From: Oscillospiraceae bacterium
GTDB lineage: Bacteria; Bacillota; Clostridia; Saccharofermentanales; Saccharofermentanaceae
DNA: 8,839 nt
Direction: 5' to 3'
Assembly: GCA_902767145.1 (NCBI GenBank)
Contig: CACXGG010000126.1
Location: forward strand, 1 to 8,839
In this document: positions 1 through 6,558 of the stretch, piece after piece
Layout of the letters: each line of letters starts with the position of its first letter
Numbering within the stretch: position 1 is the first letter of the stretch
Notes under the pieces: model-generated
Seen by the model: only the letters and a program-made list of their open reading frames with translations
Told to the model about the DNA's origin: nothing
Databases searched by the model: none
Program-made: the position numbers and the translations under genes

Positions 1-1652
1 AACTTGAGCTTCTTGTCCTGCTTCACCTTGTGAAGGGCGATCTCGGCATGGGTAAGAAGTTCCTCGACGGTGTTGCTCTCGGGATAGAAAGCAGCAGCCA
101 GGCCTAAGGTTATGAAGAACGATCCCTGTCCTGTCTCCAGGGGCTGGATAGTGTATTCGTGGATATTCGTCATGAAATCCGTAACTGTCTTCTGGGTGGC
201 ATCAGGCCACAGGATAGCGAAGGTATCGATGCCGATATGGTAGATCACCGTATCCTTGGGGCAGTAGCTCTTGAGCAGATCAGAGAGAGCAAGGAGGATC
301 TCATTACCCACTGATCTTCCGTATCTGTCGTTAAATGCTGAGAAGTCCTTGATATCTGCAAGGATGATGGCAGCCGTCAGGATATCCTTATCCCTGATGA
401 GCTTCTGGGCATCAGATGTGAGCTTATCCCTGGTGGGAAGTCCCGTGAGCTCGTGGCAGGCCTCCTTCTTCTCCACTGTCTCCTTGACCTCGTTCATCTG
501 GGTAAGGTCAAAGGCAGTTCCGACTATGGTATTTTCCTTGGTGATGCTGTCCACATAAGATCTCGCGCGGCAGGCCAGCCAGATGATCCTGTCATCTCCG
601 GACCTTACCCTGATCTCGATGGAGAAGCTCCTTCCGATCTCGGTGATGATCCTGTGGAAGGCATTCCTGAACCTCTTCCTGTCCTCGTCTATGACATACT
701 CAGCCATGATCTCGACGAAGTCGCCGTTGATCTCAAGAGGAACCTTCGGGAAGATCTCCCTTATGTTCTCTGAGAAGACGATGGTGGAGAGATTTATATC
801 AGCAGTAAATACGATGGCATTGGATACATCGATGATATTTTCCTTCTTGTGGTTGTCACATACGAGGCCCGTTACATCTGAGAAGGATCCGGAAACATAT
901 CTGGAATCACCGCCCATCTTTCCGTCGGGGCCTGCATCGGAGAAACCGTCAAACCTGAGGTGCAGCTCTCCTCTTCCGGGAGCCAGGAACCTGATGACCA
1001 TTCCCTTGCCGTCGTCGTGATCATGAAGGAATCCGTCAAAGGCTTCTGCCACCTTATGGGAATCATCGGGATGGATAAATCTCTTATACTCACTGGAGAA
1101 TTTCTTAACACAGCTGCTGACGAGATCAAAGTCCTCAACGAACCTGTTGCTCATATAGCATGTATCTTCGAAGGCGTCATATGTGAAGAGATATGCATCG
1201 GAACCCTCTCCGAAGAGCTGGTGATATGCCTTCTGGGAGATGCCCTCTGACTCGTCGGAGATAACACCTGCGATATAACGGCTTCCGCCGATATTGACGA
1301 TCTCCATATTGATATTGATCTTGAATATGTCCGACTCGGACTTCTTGAGGGAATGGGCCAGGGTAACATGCTCGAACCTGTCTGATGTGAGCTCGCCTAT
1401 AACGGCATCATATGTACCGGCGACCTCTGCCCTTTCCTCTTCGGGGATATACTGGAAGAATGCCGTAAGGAGCATCTCCTCGGAAGCCTCCTGGCCGATC
1501 ATCTCCTTCATCCTGTCGGAGAAGATGATCCTCTTTTCCCAGGGTTTGATCACAAATGTACAGAAGACCGAACCTTCCAGGACCGGCAGGAACTCTGAAA
1601 ACGGCATATCGCTGATGTATGAGAGCAATTCTTCTCTTCCGAGTTCTTCCAT
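1..1652 (-). CDS. PAS-repeat protein with degenerate GGDEF domain (3' end cut by window edge)
   Basis: The gene starts at an ATG with GGAG seven bases upstream and runs open for 550 codons to the window edge, so its C-terminus is missing. Residues about 24-135, 140-265 and 270-388 look like three successive PAS-type sensor modules; the second has the typical HPDD motif (194-197), and the third ends in a PAC-like stretch leading directly into a GGDEF domain (about 398-550). That domain keeps the entry motif as HELTGLPTR (400-408) and the metal-site region ADIKDFSAFND (432-442). The signature GGDEF is GIDTF (474-478), and no RxxD inhibitory site precedes it. No signal peptide or membrane segment is visible, so it is probably cytoplasmic. 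I infer that it does not make c-di-GMP itself; it may bind GTP or regulate an output domain, possibly an EAL domain beyond the edge, which cannot be seen here. It lies 29 nt downstream of rsmI and may have its own promoter. Confidence 0.85.
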   Translation of the reverse strand, partial: MEELGREELLSYISDMPFSEFLPVLEGSVFCTFVIKPWEKRIIFSDRMKEMIGQEASEEMLLTAFFQYIPEEERAEVAGTYDAVIGELTSDRFEHVTLAHSLKKSESDIFKININMEIVNIGGSRYIAGVISDESEGISQKAYHQLFGEGSDAYLFTYDAFEDTCYMSNRFVEDFDLVSSCVKKFSSEYKRFIHPDDSHKVAEAFDGFLHDHDDGKGMVIRFLAPGRGELHLRFDGFSDAGPDGKMGGDSRYVSGSFSDVTGLVCDNHKKENIIDVSNAIVFTADINLSTIVFSENIREIFPKVPLEINGDFVEIMAEYVIDEDRKRFRNAFHRIITEIGRSFSIEIRVRSGDDRIIWLACRARSYVDSITKENTIVGTAFDLTQMNEVKETVEKKEACHELTGLPTRDKLTSDAQKLIRDKDILTAAIILADIKDFSAFNDRYGRSVGNEILLALSDLLKSYCPKDTVIYHIGIDTFAILWPDATQKTVTDFMTNIHEYTIQPLETGQGSFFITLGLAAAFYPESNTVEELLTHAEIALHKVKQDKKLK

Positions 1653-1681
1653 GACATATCTCCGTTCAAGTGATACATCTA

Positions 1682-2503
1682 TTATTTTAACAGATTTAAT
1701 ATATAAGAGTACAATTCTTTTTTATTTTTTCCTGTAATGGATGAAACTTCGGATGCGATCTGCTTTGTGGACATGCCCTCTTCATGAAACCTCCTGATGA
1801 GCGCATCAGTGTCTTCCTCGGAATATTCGGCTGTCTTTTTTATGGGTTCCAGACATACCACGAACTCTCCCCTGGGAGGGACAGCCTCGAAATGCTCCTT
1901 AGCCTCTGACACATTGAGGCGGATCACCTCTTCGTACTTTTTCGTAAGCTCACGGCAGAAAGCAGCCCTGCTGTCACCGAAGCCGTATTCCTCAAGCTCA
2001 CCTATGAGCTTCAGGAGCCTGTGGGGCGCCTCGTCGATCACCATGGTCTCATTGATAGATGTCAGGGCCTTGAGCCTTTCCCTTCGCGGTCCGCCCTCAG
2101 AAGGCAGGAATCCCTCAAAGTGATAATGGGTAGTGTCAAGGCCGCTGAGTACAAGGGCTGTGACTGCTGCCACGGGTCCGGGCACCGTAGTCACTTGTAA
2201 ATCATTTGCTATACATTGTTTTACGAGGTCCTCTCCGGGATCACTGACGGAAGGCATGCCCGCATCAGAGACCAGAGCTATATCCAGACCCTCTTTGAGC
2301 TTGTTGATGAGCACCTCTCCCTTACCTGCCTTATTGTGCTCATGGTAAGAGATCAGGGATCCTTCAATGCCGAATTCCTTGAGAAGGAGACCTGTCCTTC
2401 TGGTATCCTCGCATGCGATAAGATCTACCTGTGAAAGTATCTCCTTTGCCCTGGGGGACAGATCTCCCAGATTACCTATGGGTGTTCCAACTAGATAAAG
2501 CAA
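1682..2503 (-). CDS. rsmI: 16S rRNA (cytidine(1402)-2'-O)-methyltransferase RsmI
   Basis: RsmI (YabC/YraL) uses S-adenosylmethionine to 2'-O-methylate C1402 in the decoding centre of 16S rRNA. The 273-residue length is normal for the family. Visible family motifs are LYLVGTPIGNLGDLSPRA at the N-terminus (2-19), ACEDTRRTG (30-38), SYHEHNK (52-58), the SAM-pocket motif VSDAGMPSVSDPG (78-90), VPGPVAAVTAL (107-117), the FEGFLP segment (129-134) and EAPHRLL (158-164). The start codon is TTG at 2501-2503: an AGGAGGAG ribosome binding site ends eight bases upstream and the conserved family N-terminus begins immediately after it. The gene overlaps the end of the upstream methyltransferase gene by 13 nt, which suggests translational coupling. 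This pairing with a YabB-type methyltransferase matches yabB-yabC in B. subtilis, though no yazA (GIY-YIG) gene lies between them here. Confidence 0.97.
   Translation of the reverse strand: MLYLVGTPIGNLGDLSPRAKEILSQVDLIACEDTRRTGLLLKEFGIEGSLISYHEHNKAGKGEVLINKLKEGLDIALVSDAGMPSVSDPGEDLVKQCIANDLQVTTVPGPVAAVTALVLSGLDTTHYHFEGFLPSEGGPRRERLKALTSINETMVIDEAPHRLLKLIGELEEYGFGDSRAAFCRELTKKYEEVIRLNVSEAKEHFEAVPPRGEFVVCLEPIKKTAEYSEEDTDALIRRFHEEGMSTKQIASEVSSITGKNKKELYSYILNLLK
1684..1714 (-). promoter_or_regulatory. Candidate extended -10 promoter for the PAS-GGDEF gene
   Basis: On the minus strand the end of rsmI contains TGTTAAAAT, an extended -10 element (core at 1684-1689, TG at 1691-1692), with a weak -35-like TTGTAC (1709-1714) at a 19-base spacing. 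It lies in a distinctly AT-rich stretch and would give a leader of roughly 25-30 nt before the ATG at 1652. The long spacer and poor -35 keep this tentative; read-through from rsmI is the alternative. Confidence 0.35.
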
Positions 2504-3279
2504 TCCCTGTGCTCCTCCTCGTAAATCCTTTTAAGTTCACCGCTCATCACCGGATCACCGTTCATATCCCTCCTGTTAAGTATAAGGGGCGGAAGGATCT
2601 TCATGTCATTTCCTGATGCACCCTTCTTTCCTGCCAGGAGGAACATGGAGGCATTCCTGTCCTCAATGGGATGGACTGCCATGAGCCTTACAGGCTTGAA
2701 CCTGTACTTATCGAAGGTCTTTATCACATCGGCAAGGCGGTCGCCGTGCATCACCATTATTATATATCCTGCAGACTGTCTTATCCGGGAGGCGGCCACG
2801 TATATAAAATCCTCCACCGACCCGTTCTCCTCGAACCGTCCTGCCAGGCGTTCACCACCGCCGTCTTTTCTGGCGGCAGGTCCTGAGCCCCTGTTAAAGA
2901 ACGGAGGGTTCATAAATACGATATCATACTGCTTCGCTCTTATCTCCGGGGGAAGGTCCCTTATGTCGCAGTTAAAGGCCTTCATCCTGTCAGAGATCCC
3001 ATTGAGCTTTATATTCTCCTCTAAGATCCCGGCGGGCTTTTCCATGATCTCCACCGCATCGATGGATATATCTTCATTTCTGGCGGCAAGGCACAGGGCC
3101 GCACCTCCGCAGCCGCTTCCCAGCTCGAGAGCAGTGGCAGGCTTCCCCTGCCTTACGAAGCACGCGGCAAACCAGGCCAGCAGAACGGAATCGGTGCCGA
3201 ACCTGAAACCATCCTTCTGCTGGTACATCTTAAAACCCCGTCTTCCGATATCTTCAAGGGTGAGATCTGCAGTATCCAA
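2491..3279 (-). CDS. tRNA1(Val) (adenine(37)-N6)-methyltransferase family protein (TrmN6/YabB-like)
   Basis: This is a class I SAM-dependent methyltransferase of the TrmN6/YfiC/YabB family, which N6-methylates A37 of a valine tRNA in E. coli. Numbered from the TTG start (262 residues), the SAM-binding loop is ELGSGCGGAAL (52-62), the acidic ribose-binding region is VEIME (76-80), and the N6-adenine catalytic motif is NPPFF (124-128). The family's N-terminal pattern, a short helix then QQKDGFRFGTDSVLLAWF, is also present. I place the start at TTG 3277-3279 because GGAGG lies five bases upstream (3285-3289). The alternative ATG at 3316-3318 sits inside a terminator hairpin, has no ribosome binding site, and would add 13 non-conserved residues, giving 275 aa. 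The substrate is inferred from family membership; some members modify other RNAs. The gene overlaps rsmI by 13 nt. Confidence 0.88.
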   Translation of the reverse strand: MDTADLTLEDIGRRGFKMYQQKDGFRFGTDSVLLAWFAACFVRQGKPATALELGSGCGGAALCLAARNEDISIDAVEIMEKPAGILEENIKLNGISDRMKAFNCDIRDLPPEIRAKQYDIVFMNPPFFNRGSGPAARKDGGGERLAGRFEENGSVEDFIYVAASRIRQSAGYIIMVMHGDRLADVIKTFDKYRFKPVRLMAVHPIEDRNASMFLLAGKKGASGNDMKILPPLILNRRDMNGDPVMSGELKRIYEEEHRDCFI

Positions 3280-3284
3280 AAGAT

Positions 3285-3289
3285 CCTCC
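3285..3289 (-). promoter_or_regulatory. Ribosome binding site that favours the TTG start of the methyltransferase gene
   Basis: The minus strand reads GGAGG, then five bases, then TTG (3277-3279). It lies directly after the U-tract of the preceding terminator, so a message that reads through, or one starting nearby, would present this site just downstream of the hairpin. The upstream ATG at 3318 has no comparable site. Confidence 0.6.
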
Positions 3290-3291
3290 GG

Positions 3292-3327
3292 AAAAAAAGC
3301 TTCCCGGATATTATACATCCGGGAAGC
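3292..3327 (-). terminator. Intrinsic terminator of the ferredoxin gene
   Basis: A perfect 11-bp inverted repeat (arms 3317-3327 and 3299-3309, GCTTCCCGGAT and ATCCGGGAAGC) with a 7-nt AT-rich loop (3310-3316) is followed on the minus strand by seven T residues (3298-3292). This is a textbook Rho-independent terminator, 27 nt past the ferredoxin stop codon. It also spans the most upstream ATG available to the next gene. Some read-through must feed the downstream genes unless they have a promoter not recognised here. Confidence 0.9.
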
Positions 3328-3354
3328 CGATCTTACATCGTTTATATTTCCGTA

Positions 3355-3525
3355 TTACTCTTCAGAAATAGCAGATACGGGGCATGCTGCCTCGCAGGAA
3401 CCGCAGGAAAGGCAAGCCTCAGCATCGATCTGATACTGTGTATCGCCCTCAGCGATAGCGGAAACGGGACAAACCTCTGCGCAGGAACCGCAGGAGATGC
3501 ATGCATCTGAAATTACATAAGCCAT
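3355..3525 (-). CDS. 2[4Fe-4S] ferredoxin, clostridial type
   Basis: This small gene encodes 56 residues with two complete cluster motifs: C9-x2-C12-x2-C15-x3-C19-P and C38-x2-C41-x2-C44-x3-C48-P. The layout is that of clostridial 2[4Fe-4S] ferredoxins, low-potential soluble electron carriers of anaerobes. Its length and internal twofold repeat (CPVSAI occurs in both halves) are typical. The start is supported by AAGGAGGG eight bases upstream of ATG. A candidate promoter upstream and a strong terminator downstream suggest that it forms its own abundant short transcript. It sits between ricT and the YabB-type methyltransferase gene, a place where B. subtilis has yabA instead. The electron partner is not shown by the sequence; a role with the iron-sulfur Ric complex is only speculation from the neighbourhood. 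Confidence 0.96.
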   Translation of the reverse strand: MAYVISDACISCGSCAEVCPVSAIAEGDTQYQIDAEACLSCGSCEAACPVSAISEE

Positions 3526-3561
3526 TTAATAAACCCTCCTTATTGAGTGTAGTCAGATTTT

Positions 3562-3589
3562 ATTATTACATATAATTGCTCTAATACAA
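3562..3589 (-). promoter_or_regulatory. Candidate promoter for the ferredoxin gene
   Basis: The 95-bp gap between ricT and the ferredoxin gene is clearly AT-rich compared with its surroundings. On the minus strand it holds a -35-like TTGTAT (3584-3589), a 16-base spacer, and a -10-like AATAAT (3562-3567), followed by a short leader and a strong ribosome binding site. No hairpin terminator for ricT is visible in the gap, so ricT transcripts may also run through. The -35 match is imperfect. Confidence 0.4.
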
Positions 3590-3620
3590 GAGAAATGATA
3601 CATAATTTACATTTTGTTTA

Positions 3621-4493
3621 TTAACCTTCGGAACCCTCAGGATCCTCAGGATCTCCGCCACAGCCGGGGCAGTCGTCACAGGGACTGTTGAGAGGTGCCA
3701 GTCCCTCCCAGTCGAAGACCTCCACTTCGTCTCCGTCATCGTGGGCAAACTTGACGGTGACCTTCTCGGTAAGAAGGTTAACGTCGCTTACTATACCCAC
3801 ACCATGGGGAGTCCTGATCTTCTTTCCGTTCTTGGGAAGTCTCTTATGGGCATCTGCATATGCCTCCTTCTCGAACTGAAGGCAGCACATGAGTCTTCCG
3901 CAGGCGCCGTTGAGCTTGGAAGGGTTAAGGGACATGCCCTGATCCCTGGCCATTCTCAAGGTGACGGGAGCGAAATGGTTAAGGAAGGTACAGCAGCAGA
4001 GTTCCCTGCCGCAGATACCGATACCGCCCACCAGCTTAGCCTGGTCCCTGGAACCGATCTGCCGCAGCTCGATCCTGGCGCGGAATGCAGCTGCCAGATC
4101 CTTTACCAGTTCCCTGAAGTCGACCCTGTTGTCTGATGTGAAATAGAATATGACCTTCTTGCCGTCAAAGGCGAAGACAGCATCGATGAGGTTCATGTCC
4201 AGCTGATGCTTTTCGATGAGCTGAAGGCATCTGTCGTAAGCCTCCTGCTCCTTCTCCTTCTTGAGCTCATATCTCTCAAGTTCCTTCTCGTTGGCGAACC
4301 TGAGTACCGGAAGGACATCATCCCCGATCTGGGAATCCTCCACTTCTATGGGCTCATCTATGACATGGGCAAGATCTATGCCCATGGAGGTCTCCACCAT
4401 TACGGCATCGCCTATCTTGAGGTCGATATCGTCACAGGTGAACCTGTATGCCTTGCCGGCATCACGAAATCTAAGATTGACCGTACGTCTCAT
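3621..4493 (-). CDS. ricT: RicT (YaaT), PSP1-domain subunit of the Ric iron-sulfur complex
   Basis: RicT/YaaT belongs to the PSP1 domain family. In B. subtilis it joins RicA and RicF in a complex that carries [4Fe-4S] clusters, steers RNase Y-dependent mRNA maturation and affects the sporulation phosphorelay. This 290-residue protein keeps the family's two cysteine clusters: GICGRELCCC (159-168) and GACGRLMCCLQFEKEAY (196-212), with SLNPSKLNG between them. The N-terminal half (about 1-150) is the usual mixed region, with a likely helical Lys/Glu-rich stretch at 68-95. The last 20 residues are unusual: an acidic Pro/Gly tail carrying C272-x2-C275-x2-C278. The ATG directly follows the holB stop (TAA-ATG) with AAGGAG inside the holB end, so translation is probably coupled. 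The tmk-holB-ricT order matches B. subtilis. No sporulation role can be concluded from this window. Confidence 0.95.
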   Translation of the reverse strand: MRRTVNLRFRDAGKAYRFTCDDIDLKIGDAVMVETSMGIDLAHVIDEPIEVEDSQIGDDVLPVLRFANEKELERYELKKEKEQEAYDRCLQLIEKHQLDMNLIDAVFAFDGKKVIFYFTSDNRVDFRELVKDLAAAFRARIELRQIGSRDQAKLVGGIGICGRELCCCTFLNHFAPVTLRMARDQGMSLNPSKLNGACGRLMCCLQFEKEAYADAHKRLPKNGKKIRTPHGVGIVSDVNLLTEKVTVKFAHDDGDEVEVFDWEGLAPLNSPCDDCPGCGGDPEDPEGSEG

Positions 4494-5504
4494 TTATGTA
4501 AACTCCTTTTTCATTTTCAGAAGCATCGTGCAGCAGGCAGCCTCAAAGTTTACCCTGGCCTTTACGTCACGGTTGAAGTCCGTCACTGCCTCGGATGCAT
4601 TATAGATATTCTTCAGGGTCAGGCCCTTGTTCTCGGAAAGGAAGGATCTCATCCTGTCCACCTTATCCCTGTTCTTTACTCCTTTTGTATCCATGGATGC
4701 CAAAAGGGACGACAGATCCCCCAGGAACCACATCATGAGCAAAAGGATATCACTTATCCGCTCCTGTCTGCCACTGAAGAACTCAAAGTCCTCGAACATC
4801 AGGCCGGTATAGTCCCTCTTCGGTATCTTCATGAGGATCTCGAAGACCTCGTCCCTCTCGCTCATAAAGTCCTCGTCCTTTATGAGGGTAAGTCCCTTGC
4901 CGGGGATGCCGGCGGAGAAGGATGAGAAGAAGCGGAGCTTATCCTCGGGAAGATCTCCTTCGTTATGTTTTGAGAGGATCTTAAAGATCTCCTCTTCAGT
5001 ATAGGGCCTCATCTTGAACTCCACCACTCTGGACATGATGGTGGGAAGTACAAGGGATGCATCGGTGCACAGAAGGATGAACACCACGCCTTTGGGAGGC
5101 TCCTCCAGCACCTTGAGAAGAAGGTTCTGGTACTTGAGCTCTATATTTCCAATATTGACTATATAGACTTTCTTACCAGCTATCTGTGAAGCCACAGCAG
5201 TATCCGGGATGATCTCTTCCCTGATGGTGGCAACAGACAGTGACTTCTTTCCCTTATCTGTCTCATAACGCCTTACGTCAGGATGGGTCCCTGCCCTGAA
5301 GTATGTACAGTTATTGCACTTTCCGCAGGCGCCTTCCCTGGTGGGATGGGAACATACAAAGGATGCCGCCAGTTCATCGGCGAACATATGCTTTCCCATT
5401 CCGGCGGGAGCCGTGAAAAGGAAAGACTGGGCAGATGTCTGCTCTATGGAGATGCCAAGCCTCTCCTTAAGCTCGTCCTGTCCTATAAGATCGCTGAAAG
5501 ACAT
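4494..5504 (-). CDS. holB: DNA polymerase III subunit delta' (clamp loader)
   Basis: HolB is the delta' subunit of the clamp loader, which with DnaX and delta loads the beta sliding clamp onto primed DNA. The 336-residue protein has the AAA+ fold of this family: a P-loop region TAPAGMGKH (31-39), a zinc module with C51 and C60-x2-C63-x2-C66, the EEPP motif (134-137) and the sensor region SRVVEF (158-163), then a helical C-terminal domain. The P-loop lacks the first glycine and the usual Ser/Thr after lysine. Delta' commonly does not hydrolyse ATP, so this is in line with the family rather than a defect. The first 22 nt overlap the end of tmk, which implies coupled translation. The stop codon touches the ricT start. 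In B. subtilis yaaQ and yaaR lie between tmk and holB; neither is present here. Confidence 0.95.
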   Translation of the reverse strand: MSFSDLIGQDELKERLGISIEQTSAQSFLFTAPAGMGKHMFADELAASFVCSHPTREGACGKCNNCTYFRAGTHPDVRRYETDKGKKSLSVATIREEIIPDTAVASQIAGKKVYIVNIGNIELKYQNLLLKVLEEPPKGVVFILLCTDASLVLPTIMSRVVEFKMRPYTEEEIFKILSKHNEGDLPEDKLRFFSSFSAGIPGKGLTLIKDEDFMSERDEVFEILMKIPKRDYTGLMFEDFEFFSGRQERISDILLLMMWFLGDLSSLLASMDTKGVKNRDKVDRMRSFLSENKGLTLKNIYNASEAVTDFNRDVKARVNFEAACCTMLLKMKKEFT

Positions 5505-6106
5505 GAGATCACCTCATCCTTGATCTGATCCACACTTACAGATGCATCGATGGTCCTTATCCTGGGATGGGATGCGGCCCAGAGAAGATATCCGTCCCTG
5601 ACCTTGGCCTGGAAAGATGTTCCCATGGCCTCCAGCCTGTCTTCGTCCTCTCCCCTGGCCTTCCTTCTCTCCAGGGCCTGCTCAGGTGTCAGGTCAAGAA
5701 GGAAAGTTATATCGGGAGCTGCATCTTTTGCAGCTATATCGTTAAGTGTCTCCACCAGGTCTGTTCCCAGTCCCCTGGCATATCCCTGGTATGCGGCGGT
5801 GGAATCGTAGAACCTGTCACAGATGACCATGACGCCTGATCCCAGAGCGGGGATTATCTTCTCCTCCACTATCTGGGCTCTTGCTGCCTCATAGAGCAGG
5901 AGTTCCGTCATGGACACCATGGAGTCGTTCTTCTTATCCAGAAGGATGGTCCTTATCTTCTCGCCCACAACAGTACCGCCGGGTTCCCTGACGATCATGG
6001 TCTGATATCCCAGATCGTTCAGATACTTCTCGGCGATCTTTATCTGGGTGCTCTTTCCGCACCCGTCGATGCCTTCAAATGTAATGAACTTACCTTTTCT
6101 CATCAT
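5483..6106 (-). CDS. tmk: Thymidylate kinase
   Basis: Tmk phosphorylates dTMP to dTDP with ATP, an essential step in dTTP supply. The 207-residue protein has the P-loop GIDGCGKST (12-20), the REPGGT motif (40-45), the dTMP-site motif DRFYDSTAAYQG (97-108) and a LID segment KARGEDEDRLE (149-159). A basic residue in the LID rather than in the P-loop corresponds to the E. coli-like class of the family. The start is ATG at 6104-6106 and overlaps the stop of the upstream Asn-rich gene in an ATGA arrangement; a second ATG follows immediately, and no strong separate ribosome binding site is visible, so reinitiation after the upstream gene is likely. The 3' end overlaps holB by 22 nt. It links naturally to the upstream folate genes, since dTMP synthesis consumes a folate cofactor. 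Confidence 0.97.
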   Translation of the reverse strand: MMRKGKFITFEGIDGCGKSTQIKIAEKYLNDLGYQTMIVREPGGTVVGEKIRTILLDKKNDSMVSMTELLLYEAARAQIVEEKIIPALGSGVMVICDRFYDSTAAYQGYARGLGTDLVETLNDIAAKDAAPDITFLLDLTPEQALERRKARGEDEDRLEAMGTSFQAKVRDGYLLWAASHPRIRTIDASVSVDQIKDEVISCLSAIL

Positions 6107-6513
6107 TCCAGCTTGATGGTATGGATCTCAGCGATATCGATCCAGATCTCTTTTTCGAGCCTGTCATTCTCACGCTTTATATCCTCTATGGTCTCCTCGG
6201 CATGGATAGCCTTGGGAGCCTGATCCTGGTTCTTGGATCTGAAATCCCTCTTCTTATCGCGGTTATATCCGCCCTTCCTGTTTCCGGAACGGTTATACTG
6301 CTGGTCCTTGGACTCGCCCTTGTTTCCGCGCTGTCCCTGGTCCTTGCCCTGGCGGTTCTCACCGGAGTTCTTACTGTTATTGTTGTTATTATTGTTATAC
6401 TTCTTGCCGTTATTGTAGTTATTGCGGCGCTTTCCGCGGTTATAACCGCCGTTCCTGTTATTATTCTTTCCGCTTCCGGATGAAGCGTTACTGTTGTTGC
6501 TGTTTTCTGCCAT
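6103..6513 (-). CDS. Asparagine-rich low-complexity basic protein of unknown function
   Basis: I do not recognise this 136-residue protein. Residues 1 to about 100 are low complexity: 28 asparagines in the whole protein, including a run of seven (40-46), mixed with Gly, Arg, Lys, Ser, Gln and scattered Tyr in patches such as GGYNRGKRRNNYNNG and GGYNRDKKRD. This stretch should be disordered and strongly basic, a composition often seen in RNA-binding or condensate-forming segments. The last 30 residues differ: ETIEDIKRENDRLEKEIW looks like a short amphipathic or coiled-coil helix, followed by a possible beta strand, IDIAEIHTIKL. There is no signal peptide or membrane segment. It appears to be a real gene: GGAGG lies five bases before the ATG, a candidate promoter lies upstream, and its stop overlaps the tmk start (ATGA), so it is probably translated together with tmk and holB. 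Function is unknown. Confidence 0.82.
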   Translation of the reverse strand: MAENSNNSNASSGSGKNNNRNGGYNRGKRRNNYNNGKKYNNNNNNNSKNSGENRQGKDQGQRGNKGESKDQQYNRSGNRKGGYNRDKKRDFRSKNQDQAPKAIHAEETIEDIKRENDRLEKEIWIDIAEIHTIKLE

Positions 6514-6558
6514 GAAAACCTCCGTTTGATTGTTGCCTTATAAAAAGCTGACCTGTTG

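Noticed and set aside
453..1020. Several plus-strand open frames opposite the PAS-GGDEF gene
   Set aside because: The minus-strand frame is uninterrupted for 550 codons with recognisable PAS and GGDEF features; the plus-strand frames overlap each other and match no family.
2603..3433. Plus-strand open frame of 276 codons opposite the methyltransferase and ferredoxin genes
   Set aside because: No recognisable domain, Ser/Pro-rich antisense composition, and it lies opposite two genes with clear catalytic and cluster motifs.
3526..3620. AT-rich gap considered as a riboswitch or small RNA gene, or as a terminator for ricT
   Set aside because: At 95 bp it shows no stable hairpin with a T-tract and no conserved riboswitch core that I can recognise; a promoter plus short leader is the simplest reading.
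4206..4925. Plus-strand open frame of 239 codons opposite ricT and holB
   Set aside because: Its Leu/His-rich composition fits an antisense shadow of the Glu/Lys-rich real genes. It has no motif and overlaps two conserved genes.
4494..5504. Degenerate P-loop in HolB considered as a sign of an inactive or decayed gene
   Set aside because: Delta' subunits often lack a functional ATPase site; the zinc cysteines, EEPP and SR-type motif are intact and the gene is full length.
6121..6483. Plus-strand open frame of 120 codons coding for a very hydrophobic, Val/Ile/Leu-rich, apparently multi-pass membrane peptide
   Set aside because: It is the antisense of the Asn-rich gene: AAC/AAT codons read in reverse as GTT/ATT give Val/Ile runs. 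It has no ribosome binding site, and the minus-strand gene has good start signals and coupling to tmk.
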